From: Paenibacillus phytohabitans | Lineage (GTDB): Bacteria > Bacillota > Bacilli > Paenibacillales > Paenibacillaceae | Direction of reading: 5' to 3' | DNA length: 64,000 nt | Assembly: GCF_013141775.1 (NCBI RefSeq) | Contig: NZ_WHOB01000021.1 | Coordinates: 62,001-126,000 of the forward strand | Part shown: positions 25,474 to 34,681 of the stretch, in pieces | Numbering within the stretch: the first letter of the stretch is position 1 | Layout: each line of letters starts with the position of its first letter | The notes under the pieces: model-generated | Told to the model about the DNA's origin: nothing | The model's database searches: none | The model's input: only the letters and a program-made list of their open reading frames with translations | Made by a program: the position numbers and the translations under genes

Positions 25474-26316
25474 ATGACAACTAGCTATTCATATGTAGAA
25501 GCACCAAATCTAAGTGTTAAAACGGCTGATGGAACAGTTTACGCATACCGTGAACTGGGCGAGAAGACGGGTATCCCGGTCATCTTTTTTACTCATCTGT
25601 CTGCTAATCTGGACAACTGGGACCCACGCGTAGTGGATGGTATTGCCCAAAAACATTGGGTCATTACATTTGATAATAAAGGTGTTGGACTTTCTAGCGG
25701 GAAAGTTCCAGATACGATTGAACAAATGGCAAAAGATGCGTTGACGTTCATTCATACACTGGGATTTGAGCAAATCGATATTTTGTCATTTTCGATGGGC
25801 AGTATGATTGCACAAGAACTCCTGGCCATCGAACCAAGACTTGTTCGTAAACTTATTTTGTCAGGAACTGGCCCGCGTGGGGGTAAAGGCATTGAAAAGG
25901 TTACGAAAATTTCTGACCGTGATCTGATACGTGCAATCTTCACGTTGAGCGATATTAAAACCTATCTATTCTTCACGCGAACAGATAATGGCAAACAGAA
26001 AGCAAAAGAATTCTTGGTGCGGATCAAAGAACGTAAAGAGGCGCGGGATAAGATGATAAGTATCAAAGGATATCGTAGACAACTTAAAGCCATCCACGAA
26101 TGGGGAATGGCAAAACCTGCTGATTTGTCAGGAATTACGCAACCTACACTTGTAGTTAACGGTGACGATGACAGAATGGTACCTACATCAAACTCCTATG
26201 ATTTGGTTCAACGAATTCCCAACAGCAAGCTCGTTATTTATAAAGATTCCGGTCACGGTGGGATTTTTCAATATCATGATGAATTTGTGAAATCAGTAAT
26301 AGCCTTTTTAGATTAA
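25474..26316 (+). CDS. Alpha/beta hydrolase
   Basis: A 280-residue alpha/beta-fold hydrolase. The nucleophile elbow is SFSMGS (family G-x-S-x-G variant), the acid is probably the aspartate in VNGDDDRMVP, and the histidine is in DSGHGGIF. The oxyanion-side strand is VIFFTHLSANLDNWDP and the lid covers roughly residues 140-200. Such proteins act on esters, epoxides or peroxides; the substrate is unknown. It lies in the same orientation as the oxidoreductase upstream, suggesting co-transcription for detoxifying a xenobiotic. The ATG has a GGAGGGG ribosome site. Confidence 0.8.
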   Translation: MTTSYSYVEAPNLSVKTADGTVYAYRELGEKTGIPVIFFTHLSANLDNWDPRVVDGIAQKHWVITFDNKGVGLSSGKVPDTIEQMAKDALTFIHTLGFEQIDILSFSMGSMIAQELLAIEPRLVRKLILSGTGPRGGKGIEKVTKISDRDLIRAIFTLSDIKTYLFFTRTDNGKQKAKEFLVRIKERKEARDKMISIKGYRRQLKAIHEWGMAKPADLSGITQPTLVVNGDDDRMVPTSNSYDLVQRIPNSKLVIYKDSGHGGIFQYHDEFVKSVIAFLD

Positions 26317-26465
26317 TAACACTAGGAAATGATAATGCCCAAAAACAGGATGAGATTGGATTTTCTTTACCGAACGTTCTCGATATGTTATATTGAACAA
26401 CAGGGAGGGAATAGAATGGCAAGAAGAGATATTAGTATAATTTTCTGTGTTTATTCTAGTATGAT

Positions 26466-26490
26466 CGTTCTAGAATGAGAACGCCGTTCT
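26466..26490. promoter_or_regulatory. Overlapping palindromes, operator candidate
   Basis: CGTTC-N8-GAACG (26466-26483) overlaps AGAACG-C-CGTTCT (26478-26490), a perfect palindrome. GAACGTTC also occurs near 26374. They lie in the 224-base gap before the SDR gene. The gap also has a ribosome site and a start (MARRD, about 26416) that soon hits a stop, perhaps a truncated regulator. Confidence 0.45.
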
Positions 26491-26540
26491 ATCCCTTGAA
26501 TGAAGAATTGTAATCAAAAACAAAAAAAGGAGCTAATACA

Positions 26541-27239
26541 ATGAACATTTCTGAACAAGTAGCATTTGTCACTGGAGCAAACCGGGGTCTTGGCCGTCAG
26601 CTTACTCTTGAACTTCTTTCCAGAGGGGCTAAAGTATACGCTGGTGCAAGAAATCCGGAGACCATTGATATTCCTGGAGTTACACCTGTAAAGCTTGATG
26701 TTACAAAACCGGATGAGGTTGCAGCAGCAGCAATCCTTGCTAAAGATGTTACGCTTCTTATCAACAATGCTGGATCATCTACTGGCGCTTCTTTGCTGGA
26801 AGGGGATGTGGAAAAGATACAGTTGGAATTTGATACGCATTTCTTCGGTACGCTGTCCATGGTTCGTGCTTTTGCACCAATCATTGAAAAGAACGGTGGA
26901 GGATCGATTTTGAATATTCTGTCCGCATTGTCTTGGTTTAGTTCAGGAACTGCGGGAGCTTATACAGCTGCGAAGGCTGCCGCGTGGGCATTGACGAACG
27001 ATTTACGTTTAAACTTGTATCCTCGTAATGTACGAGTAGCGGGATTACATGTAGGCTTTATGGAGACTGACATGACAACCGGTGTTGATGCTCCCAAATC
27101 GAACCCTTCAGATATCGCAAAAATAGCTATTGATGGCATCGAATCTGGCAGCTTTGAAATTCTTGCTGATGATACCAGCCGGATGTTACAAGGTGCACTT
27201 GCAGGTGGCATTTCTGCACTATACCCACATCTTACTTAA
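26541..27239 (+). CDS. Short-chain dehydrogenase/reductase
   Basis: A 232-residue SDR. The cofactor loop is VTGANRGLGRQL, then LINNAGSS, and the catalytic Ser/Tyr/Lys appear as LSALSWFSSGTAGAYTAAK. Length is typical for classical SDRs. Substrate unknown. It is followed 42 bases later by an Old Yellow Enzyme gene, and both probably share the promoter region with the palindromes at 26466-26490. The ATG follows AAAGGAG. Confidence 0.85.
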   Translation: MNISEQVAFVTGANRGLGRQLTLELLSRGAKVYAGARNPETIDIPGVTPVKLDVTKPDEVAAAAILAKDVTLLINNAGSSTGASLLEGDVEKIQLEFDTHFFGTLSMVRAFAPIIEKNGGGSILNILSALSWFSSGTAGAYTAAKAAAWALTNDLRLNLYPRNVRVAGLHVGFMETDMTTGVDAPKSNPSDIAKIAIDGIESGSFEILADDTSRMLQGALAGGISALYPHLT

Positions 27240-27281
27240 TCATATTTTCTTGTTAATCCAATTTAAAAAGGAGTGTTAATA

Positions 27282-28361
27282 ATGGAAAAACTGTGGACTA
27301 AAACAAAAGTTGGCAATTTGGAATTACCGCATCGCTTGGCGATGGCGCCAATGACACGCAGCAGAGCAGAGGAAGATGGTACACCGGGAGAATTAATCTC
27401 CCTGTATTATGCACAAAGAGCATCGATGGGACTCCTTATTACAGAAGGTGCACAACCATCCGATGACGGTCAAGGGTACTTAAGAACACCTGGGATCTAT
27501 ACGGAAAAGCATATTGAAGGTTGGAAAAAGGTTACTAATGCCGTGCATGATGCAGGCGGGTATATTTATATTCAATTAATGCATGTCGGTCGTGTGTCGC
27601 ATCCTGACAATACGCCACATCACCGGCAGCCCGTTGCACCCTCTGCAATTGCACCAGGAGTAGAAACGTTTACGGCTACAGGCATGCAGGATATCCCCGT
27701 ACCACGTGAGTTGAGTAAAGAAGAGATTCAAATAACCATTGCAGATTATCGTAAAGCTGCGGCCGCTGCTATTGAAGCAGGCGCTGACGGCGTTGAAATT
27801 CATGGAGCAAATGGTTATCTAATCAACCAATTTATCGGTGAAAATTCCAATAAACGTATGGATGAATATGGTGGATCTATAGAAAATCGAGCTCGCTTCG
27901 CGATTGAAGTAGCCAAAGCCGTCATTGACGAGATCGGGGCAGAGAGAACTGGCTTCCGCATTTCGCCAGGGACCCCTCTTGGCGGGATTCAAGATGGTGA
28001 ACAGGGTCCTGATCTTTATCGTTATCTTACGCAGGAATTAGCAAAATTGAATTTAGCTTACCTTCATATTATGCACCTCGGAAACGATGAATTGCTTCAA
28101 GATATTCGTTCCTTATGGACGAATCCGTTGTTAGTCAATCGGGCTGGACGGGGACTGGAGAATATTGGTGTTGATATCGAGAGTGGTCTTGCTGATCTGG
28201 CACCTATTGGGGTATGGTCATTGGCTAATCCGGATTTTGTGGAACGACTTAAAGCAGGCGCTCCATTAAATGAAGCAGATCCTGCAACATTTTATGGTAG
28301 TGGAAGCAAGGGTTATACGGACTATCCTACGTTGAAAGAACTGGAATCGCAGAAGGGCTAA
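27282..28361 (+). CDS. Old Yellow Enzyme-type alkene reductase
   Basis: A 359-residue FMN enzyme of the NemA / 12-oxophytodienoate reductase group that reduces activated C=C bonds with NAD(P)H. I chose the ATG at 27282, with AAAAAGGAG upstream. Family marks are RLAMAPMTRSRA, ITEGAQPSDDGQGYLRTPGI, IYIQLMHVGRVSHP, the catalytic-side VEIHGANGYLINQFIGENSN and the barrel close PIGVWSLANPDFVERLKAGA. Together with the neighbouring SDR and MDR it forms a reductive detoxification cluster for electrophiles or nitro compounds. A TetR gene follows within 25 bases. Confidence 0.9.
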   Translation: MEKLWTKTKVGNLELPHRLAMAPMTRSRAEEDGTPGELISLYYAQRASMGLLITEGAQPSDDGQGYLRTPGIYTEKHIEGWKKVTNAVHDAGGYIYIQLMHVGRVSHPDNTPHHRQPVAPSAIAPGVETFTATGMQDIPVPRELSKEEIQITIADYRKAAAAAIEAGADGVEIHGANGYLINQFIGENSNKRMDEYGGSIENRARFAIEVAKAVIDEIGAERTGFRISPGTPLGGIQDGEQGPDLYRYLTQELAKLNLAYLHIMHLGNDELLQDIRSLWTNPLLVNRAGRGLENIGVDIESGLADLAPIGVWSLANPDFVERLKAGAPLNEADPATFYGSGSKGYTDYPTLKELESQKG

Positions 28362-28384
28362 GGTATTTGCTTGAGGTGATTACA

Positions 28385-28957
28385 TTGGGAAGAACCAAAG
28401 AATTTGAAATTAATGAAGTGTTAGATAAAGCGGTACAGTTATTTTGGAAGCAAGGTTATGAGAAAACCTCCATGCAGGATTTAGTGGATTTTATGGGAAT
28501 CCACAGAAGAAGTATCTATGATACTTTTGGTGATAAGCACGCTTTGTATATGAAGGCACTTAAGCGGTATGAGTCTACTCAAAACAAGAAATTGAGATTA
28601 TTAGTCGAAAGGCAAGAGCCGGTAAAAGAATTAATCCGCCGGTTTCTGGAATCCTCGATAGAGAAAGACGAAGAACCTTTAGGATGCTTCATGGTTAATT
28701 CGGGTGTGGAGCTGGGAGTGCTGGATCCGGAAGTTGCAGCTCTTGTTGAAGATAGCTATTTCAATACAGAGAAGCTGTTATATCACCTGGTTCAGACGGG
28801 TCAGCAAAGAGGAGAGCTTAGAGCCTCACTGAAGCCGGAGGCCATTTCACATTATCTGATGAATGCCTGGTTAGGACTGCGGACGATGGTGAAAACAGCA
28901 ACAGAGCAAAGGAAATTAACAAGTATTATTCATACCATACTGAACACTCTGGATTGA
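28385..28957 (+). CDS. TetR-family regulator after OYE
   Basis: About 190 residues. I chose the TTG at 28385 (GAGGTGAT upstream, LGRTKEFEINEVLDKAVQLF as the first helix) over an earlier in-frame start. The helix-turn-helix is YEKTSMQDLVDFMGIHRRSI then YDTFGDKHALY, close to the YezE/AcrR-like subgroup with FWKQGYEKTS. It is co-oriented with and immediately downstream of the SDR and OYE genes, so it probably autoregulates that operon through the palindromes at 26466-26490. Confidence 0.8.
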   Translation: MGRTKEFEINEVLDKAVQLFWKQGYEKTSMQDLVDFMGIHRRSIYDTFGDKHALYMKALKRYESTQNKKLRLLVERQEPVKELIRRFLESSIEKDEEPLGCFMVNSGVELGVLDPEVAALVEDSYFNTEKLLYHLVQTGQQRGELRASLKPEAISHYLMNAWLGLRTMVKTATEQRKLTSIIHTILNTLD

Positions 28958-29003
28958 ATAGTTCTCTGTGAAAGGTGAAGCGTTAAATTTGAATTATGAT
29001 TCT

Positions 29004-29040
29004 AAGCAAGCAACTTATCCGCGGATAAGTTGCTTTTTGT
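29004..29040. terminator. Bidirectional terminator
   Basis: AAGCAACTTATCC-GC-GGATAAGTTGCTT with a T tail lies between the plus-strand TetR gene and the minus-strand MFS gene. Its stem resembles the terminator at 9685-9716. Confidence 0.7.
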
Positions 29041-29053
29041 TAGTAAATTCGGA

Positions 29054-30514
29054 TTACTGTTGAGGATCTGAATTCTTCTGATTAGGCTTGAGAAGTAGAC
29101 TGAGCAATGCTCCAGCAAGAGCAATACAAGCAGCTAACATGAAAGTGTCGGAATATGCACCCAGCCCGGCTAATACACCGCTCACAGTTTCAGTTTCGCG
29201 CACTGTGGCCCGCATTAGAAGGAAATTATTAAGGCCTGCGATGGCGAGGGGGATCACTAGATTAGCACTGGCTGAGGTCATCGGCGTAACTCGGCTGATG
29301 GATTCAGGAGGTGCTGATTGCAGAATGTAAGTGTTAAGTGACATCATACATAATCCCATGCCAATACCCATCAATCCTACTATTCCGCCAATCATCATAC
29401 CGCTTGTACCCTCATTCATTTGAGATAATAGTAACAAGGCTATACCGATTACACTGAGCCCTGATCCAGCAAGCGGACGAATTCCAATGCGATCAAACAA
29501 CCTGCCGCCAACCGGCATTAGAAGTCCTGAGGTAACCGCTAACATACTCATGACTAACCCGGCCTCGAACGGGCTATAGGCTCTGAAGTTCTGCAAGTAT
29601 TGAGGGATGAATACGAGCGAGCCGTTGAGCGCTATATACTGTATCCAGCTGATCAGCATCCCTCTTCTAAATCGTACTTCACGAAAAGCACGCACTTCGA
29701 GAATGGGATGGGGATGTCTCAGTTCATGAAACCATAACCAAACCAGTAGCAGGAAACCAGCTCCTCCCATCAGCCATCCTGCCCAAAGGCTGGATTTAAG
29801 ATTAATGCTGAGTGCAAGCAGAACAAATGCAGAAGGAGCCAAGAAAAGGCCGGGCGCATCCAAGGATTTCTTTTCTTTGGAGATAACAGATATTTGGGGC
29901 GGGCTTTTTTTCAATAAGTGACGGCTTGCTAAAGCTAATGTAATTATTCCGATCGGGACATTAATCCAGAAGATCCAATGCCAGCTTATGGTCTCCAACA
30001 GCCAGCCGGATAAGACGGGGCCGGAAGCGGGAGCGAGCAGCATCGGAATGCCAAGCATCCCCATGATCTGTCCCTTTCTATTGTCAGGAGCAAGACGGAA
30101 GATCATAGCCATGCCGATGGGCTGGATCATCCCCCCACCCAAGCCTTGTATGATCCGGAAGACAATTAACTGATTTACATCCTGGGCCATTGCACACAGC
30201 ACTGAGCCGATAACGAAAAAAGTGACTGTGACCATAAATGCTCTTGCTGCACCGATTTTGTCTGAAAACCAGCCCGAAAGCGGAATCGTAACCGACATAG
30301 CCAGCATATAACCTGTAATCACCCACTGCAAAGTGTCAAAGGAGACATCGAAATTATGGCTTAGATTGGTAATCGCCACATTCATTGCGGTACTGTCAAT
30401 CATCACCATCATCATGCCAGGTATAATTGCCATCAGCATCAAAATAAAAGTTTTCCTGGGTAAAGCAGTGTTCTCTCTCGCAGTTTCGTTAGGATAAATA
30501 GGTTGTTCTGCCAT
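29054..30514 (-). CDS. DHA2-family MFS efflux pump
   Basis: A 486-residue, 14-helix drug:proton antiporter of the EmrB/QacA group. Marks are MMMVMIDSTAMNVAITNL, GWFSDKIGAARAF (motif A), GLGGGMIQPIGMAMI and the antiporter motif C region GIPMLLAPASGPVLSGWLLE. It resembles the pump at 5949-7421 in order of motifs, but the two are not close enough to be a recent duplicate. The ATG at 30514 follows AAAAGGAG. It is divergent from the TetR at 30678. Confidence 0.85.
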   Translation of the reverse strand: MAEQPIYPNETARENTALPRKTFILMLMAIIPGMMMVMIDSTAMNVAITNLSHNFDVSFDTLQWVITGYMLAMSVTIPLSGWFSDKIGAARAFMVTVTFFVIGSVLCAMAQDVNQLIVFRIIQGLGGGMIQPIGMAMIFRLAPDNRKGQIMGMLGIPMLLAPASGPVLSGWLLETISWHWIFWINVPIGIITLALASRHLLKKSPPQISVISKEKKSLDAPGLFLAPSAFVLLALSINLKSSLWAGWLMGGAGFLLLVWLWFHELRHPHPILEVRAFREVRFRRGMLISWIQYIALNGSLVFIPQYLQNFRAYSPFEAGLVMSMLAVTSGLLMPVGGRLFDRIGIRPLAGSGLSVIGIALLLLSQMNEGTSGMMIGGIVGLMGIGMGLCMMSLNTYILQSAPPESISRVTPMTSASANLVIPLAIAGLNNFLLMRATVRETETVSGVLAGLGAYSDTFMLAACIALAGALLSLLLKPNQKNSDPQQ

Positions 30515-30562
30515 CTCTTTTTCTCCTTTTAGTGAACGACGTGTTGATTAACCATTCGTAGA

Positions 30563-30574
30563 TGATTATAATCA
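30563..30574. promoter_or_regulatory. Palindromic operator candidate
   Basis: TGATTATAATCA is a perfect 12-base palindrome in the gap between the divergent MFS and TetR genes. Flanking TTGATTAA (near 30544) and TTAATCAA (near 30616) form a wider inverted pair. A TetR site is likely; binding is inferred. Confidence 0.45.
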
Positions 30575-30677
30575 AAACGTATAAAAATTCGATGAACATT
30601 TCCCGGATCAGTGTTTATTAATCAACAGCCGGAATTGAAATGATCAGTAAATCCTGTTTTTTTTAGGAGGAGAGGCA

Positions 30678-31277
30678 GTGCAAGAGAAAACAGACCGTCG
30701 TATTTTGCGAACCCGGCATCAATTGCGGGATGTATTACTTGATTTGGCTATGCAGATGCCTCTGGAGAGCATTACTGTAAAAATACTAACAGAACATGCC
30801 GGATTAAATAGAGGTACTTTTTATCTACACTATCAGGACATCCATGATTTTCATGAACAACTAAAGAATGATATCTTAGAAGAATTTCATGCAATGATAA
30901 AAAAACTTAGTCACCCTATTGGAAGTCATCAGTCCATTATGGACCCTCCTTCCGGTTATGTGCGCCCCTTTGAATATGTCTTAGAACAAAAAAGGTTTTT
31001 TCAAGTTTTTATGGGGTCAACCGGAGATAATGTGTTTTCGTTACAACTGACAGAATTATTAAAAAAACAATTTCTCCATGCTTATCTGTTGCAGCATAAG
31101 CAGATTAAGTTAAGCGATGTTCCCGATAAACAGTATTATTTGTTTGCCTACCTGGCTTCAGCTTATGTGGGGACCATGCAATTTTGGATTCAACAGGATT
31201 TTCAATTATTGCCTACTGAGATGGCTATATTATTTTCACAAATCTCGAGACTTGGTTCTGCTCATGTTCGTTTTTAA
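30678..31277 (+). CDS. TetR-family regulator with GTG start
   Basis: A 199-residue regulator starting at a GTG (30678) behind AGGAGGAGA. The N-terminus TDRRILRTRHQLRDVLLDLA, then SITVKILTEHAGLNRGTFYL and HYQDIHDFHEQL, is typical of the TetR subgroup that often lies beside pumps. It probably controls the divergent MFS gene. The C-terminal domain is helical and unassigned. Confidence 0.8.
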   Translation: MQEKTDRRILRTRHQLRDVLLDLAMQMPLESITVKILTEHAGLNRGTFYLHYQDIHDFHEQLKNDILEEFHAMIKKLSHPIGSHQSIMDPPSGYVRPFEYVLEQKRFFQVFMGSTGDNVFSLQLTELLKKQFLHAYLLQHKQIKLSDVPDKQYYLFAYLASAYVGTMQFWIQQDFQLLPTEMAILFSQISRLGSAHVRF

Positions 31278-31322
31278 TCTGTTGATCTTAGGCGATAAGG
31301 GAACTAGCTGGAGAATTAAAAG

Positions 31323-31368
31323 ATAACCAGCCGGAATGAGAGACTGAAGTCTCAATCCTGCTGGTTAT
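31323..31368. terminator. Hairpin after TetR gene
   Basis: ATAACCAGC...GCTGGTTAT encloses GGAATGAGA-GACT and AGTC-TCAATCC, a long imperfect stem. Sequence and spacing match the hairpin at 2074-2112, including the downstream TTTGTG...TTAATA. The rest of the gap to 31572 holds no gene that I can see. Confidence 0.55.
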
Positions 31369-31572
31369 TTGTGTGATCATTAATATTGGGTTTTATTTCA
31401 ATTAATTAATCTGCGGAATCTTCACAATTTCTACGAATTGTTCCTATGGAGAATCGTAATAGAGCATGCACAAGAAAAGGACATGCCGCTGAATGGTACA
31501 GATGATATGATGGAACTAAACCTGCATTAAAATGAATAAAGATAAGGCTGAGAAACGGAGTAGATCCACAAA

Positions 31573-34500
31573 ATGAGAAAAATGCTGATGGGCCTGATTG
31601 TAGTGGGCCTCGGATGTTTTGCTATATTATTCGGCCTAGTGAAAGCCTCTGATCATAAAGCCCAGAACCCCGCTACCGCCCGGCATGGTGTACTAGATTT
31701 GAGCGCATGGGATTTTCAGGGAGAACAGGTCGTTTCGCTGGATGGACAATGGGAGTTTTATTGGGATCAGCTGCTGAGGCCGGGAGCAGAACCAGCTGTT
31801 TCTCCTGGATATATGCAGGTACCCGGTTTTTGGAAGCATGCGAATGAAGACGGGGGCCTAAACAGCCAAGGAGCCGTTACCTACCGTCTAAAGGTTAAGC
31901 TTGAGCCTTCGGCAACGATGTATGGGCTTAGAATATCCAACATCCGCATGGCCAGCGAGATCTACGTGAACGGGAACAGGGTTGCCGGCAGCGGTAAGCC
32001 CGCGGAATCCGAAAGCCTGTATAGGTATGAGAATAAACCGTACAATGCCTTTTTTACGGTACAGGGAGATACGGCGGAGATCATCATCCATGCAGCAAAT
32101 TACGAGAATTCGCAGGGCGGGATTCCTTATAGCCTTTATTTCGGGAGCGCCGGGGGAATTCTTAAGCTGAATACCCATACAACCATTCTCAATTTAATTC
32201 TGATTGTATCGCTCCTTATGCTCGGGTGCTATCAGCTTAGTGTGTTTATTATACGGAGAGAAGAAAAAGGACTTCTTTATTTCGGACTCAGCTGCATCAT
32301 TATCGCCTGGTCTTTTGCCAGCAACGGTGACCGGATTCTGGTTGAGTATGTGAATCTGCCGCATGAGATTTATTATAAGATTCAAGCCGTATCGCTGTAT
32401 CTCTCCCTGATCACGATGGTTATGTTTATTAAGACTATGTGTAAAAGCATGATTCCTGAGTGGTTAATTAATAGTGTTGTCGGTGTGACGGCATTGTACA
32501 TCGGCTTTGTGCTGCTCACGCCGTTTCAATGGTATTCGCGTTTCAATGCGGTATTCAGCTATCTGCAGCTATTTATCTATGTCATCATTCTGGGATTGAT
32601 GCTTCATTCATACCTGAAGGGCAGGTATGGAGAATTCAGCAAACGGACACTGCTCCTCTTTATATTGGCCTTAGGCGGATATGTAATAGGGCTGTTTGAT
32701 TACGGGTTGTATCTGAGCAGCCTGACACCCACTTACACCATAGGATACTGCTCCATATTGATTTTTTGTTTTCTGGCCTCCTTCCTCCTGTCTTACCGGT
32801 ATTCGGAAGCGTATAAGACGATAGAAGGAATGGCTGTAATGCTACAGCAGGCGGATAAGCAGAAAGACGAGTTCCTGCTGCATACTTCTCACGAATTCCA
32901 GACTCCGCTTCACGGAATCATTAATTTATCCCAATCTATGCTGGAGACAGGAGCCGGAGCAGATGCAGAAGCCGGAGAACTCAGCGCAAGTCATATCCAG
33001 AATCTGTCCCTGATCAGAGATACCTCCAGAAGGCTCTCGGGACTGGTTCATGACATTCTGGATCTGGAGAAAATCAAACGCAACGAGCTAAAGGTTCAAC
33101 TAACCGGTGTGGATGTCCGTGTGTCCGTCTCCCTCGTGTTCGATTTATTCCAGGGTTTGATTACTGGTAAAAAAATCAGGTTTATCAATGCCGTACCGGA
33201 GCATCTGCCCTTCGTCTATGCGGATGAGGACCGGCTCAGGCAAATTATCCATAATCTGGTCGGCAATGCGGTGAAATTTACTCATGAGGGTATGATTACG
33301 ATTCATGCTCAGGTGATAGAGGGTCAGGTCAAAGTTGTGGTGGAGGATACCGGAGTGGGGATGAGCTTATCTGACTGGGAGGATATATTCCAGCCCTTTG
33401 AGCAAGCACACTCTCCTGAGGAGTACGGGGGAACAGGACTGGGGTTGTTTATCTGCAGGAAGCTGCTGCATTTAATGGACGGTACCATCAAGGTAGAGTG
33501 GTCAGAACCGGAGCAGGGGACGGGCATCGCTTTTACACTTCCGGTTGCCGAAGCAGCCCGGAATTCACTCCCGGATTACGAAGCAGCCAAGGAATCTGCC
33601 TCCATAAGCGAAGAATGGGGCATGGCGGAATTACCAGGCCGGAGCAAGAGCACCTTCACACTGCTGGCCGTTGACGACGAACCATCCAATCTTCAGGTCC
33701 TGTCCCAGGTTTTTGCCAATGAGCCTTATCAGGTCATCTGGGCGACCAACGGGCTGGAGGCCTTGGAAATGTTAGAGAAGCGCTCTGATATCGACCTGGT
33801 TCTGCTCGATGTAATGATGCCCAAAATGTCGGGGGTTGAAGTCTGCAGAGAGATCCGCGGGCAATATTCCCTGTTTGAGCTGCCTGTTATATTGCTGACG
33901 GCGCGTTACGGCAATAGCGATATTGCTGCCGGCTTCAAGGCAGGGGCGAATGATTATATCATCAAGCCGTTTGATGCTGCAGAGGTCAGGGCCAGAACGG
34001 AAACGCTCCTGAAGCTTAAGAAGTCAGTGGAAGAAGCTTTGAAGGCAGAGGTGGATTTTCTCCAGTCGCAGATCAAACCGCATTTCTTGTTCAATTCCTT
34101 GAACTCGATTATTGCCTTATGCCGGACAGACGGCGCGCGTGCGGAGAAGCTGATTATGCATTTAAGCTATTACTTAAGAAGAAGCTTTGACCCGAAGCCT
34201 GACAGCTTTGTCCGGATCGAGGACGAATTACAGCTGGTCGATGCTTACGTGCAGATCGAGGAAGCCCGGTTTGAGGAGAGGCTTACGGTTGTATATGATG
34301 TGGACCCGCAGGTTCTGAAGCGGAAGATTTTGCCGCTGACGATACAGCCTTTGGTAGAGAACGCTATCCGGCATGGGGTAACGAAGAAAATGGAGGGAGG
34401 AACGGTCAGAATCTCCATCTCCCTGGACAAGGATACGGTTTATGTGGAGGTGTGGGATAACGGGGGCGGTATCAGTGAGACGGGAATCCAAGCCTTATGG

Positions 34501-34656
34501 ACAAGCGAAAGGGCTTCTTCCGAAAGAAGGGGAGTTGGACTCGTAAATATTCAGCGGAGACTGAAGCATTTCTATGGAGAAGCATTGCAGGTATCCAGTG
34601 AAGAAGGGGAATGGACAAGCGTTCGGTTTCAGTTCAAAATTCAGCATTACGCGTAA
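31573..34656 (+). CDS. Hybrid sensor with two kinase modules
   Basis: A 1027-residue membrane signalling protein. After an N-terminal hydrophobic segment, residues about 45-190 form a jelly-roll extracellular domain (LDGQWEFYWDQLL, 7TMR-DISMED2-like), and about 205-415 hold seven membrane helices (7TMR-DISM). Then comes a HisKA box with phospho-acceptor H440 (SHEFQTPLHG) and an ATPase domain ([23 protein letters not shown]). A receiver domain has D746 in VLLDVMMPK. The C-terminus is a second, LytS-type kinase with H837 in QIKPHFLFNSLNS and its own ATPase domain (PLVENAIRHGV). A chain H440 to D746 to H837 to the partner regulator is inferred. The response regulator follows after 25 bases. Confidence 0.85.
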   Translation: MRKMLMGLIVVGLGCFAILFGLVKASDHKAQNPATARHGVLDLSAWDFQGEQVVSLDGQWEFYWDQLLRPGAEPAVSPGYMQVPGFWKHANEDGGLNSQGAVTYRLKVKLEPSATMYGLRISNIRMASEIYVNGNRVAGSGKPAESESLYRYENKPYNAFFTVQGDTAEIIIHAANYENSQGGIPYSLYFGSAGGILKLNTHTTILNLILIVSLLMLGCYQLSVFIIRREEKGLLYFGLSCIIIAWSFASNGDRILVEYVNLPHEIYYKIQAVSLYLSLITMVMFIKTMCKSMIPEWLINSVVGVTALYIGFVLLTPFQWYSRFNAVFSYLQLFIYVIILGLMLHSYLKGRYGEFSKRTLLLFILALGGYVIGLFDYGLYLSSLTPTYTIGYCSILIFCFLASFLLSYRYSEAYKTIEGMAVMLQQADKQKDEFLLHTSHEFQTPLHGIINLSQSMLETGAGADAEAGELSASHIQNLSLIRDTSRRLSGLVHDILDLEKIKRNELKVQLTGVDVRVSVSLVFDLFQGLITGKKIRFINAVPEHLPFVYADEDRLRQIIHNLVGNAVKFTHEGMITIHAQVIEGQVKVVVEDTGVGMSLSDWEDIFQPFEQAHSPEEYGGTGLGLFICRKLLHLMDGTIKVEWSEPEQGTGIAFTLPVAEAARNSLPDYEAAKESASISEEWGMAELPGRSKSTFTLLAVDDEPSNLQVLSQVFANEPYQVIWATNGLEALEMLEKRSDIDLVLLDVMMPKMSGVEVCREIRGQYSLFELPVILLTARYGNSDIAAGFKAGANDYIIKPFDAAEVRARTETLLKLKKSVEEALKAEVDFLQSQIKPHFLFNSLNSIIALCRTDGARAEKLIMHLSYYLRRSFDPKPDSFVRIEDELQLVDAYVQIEEARFEERLTVVYDVDPQVLKRKILPLTIQPLVENAIRHGVTKKMEGGTVRISISLDKDTVYVEVWDNGGGISETGIQALWTSERASSERRGVGLVNIQRRLKHFYGEALQVSSEEGEWTSVRFQFKIQHYA

Positions 34657-34681
34657 GCCTTAGAAGAGGGAAGGATCATTC

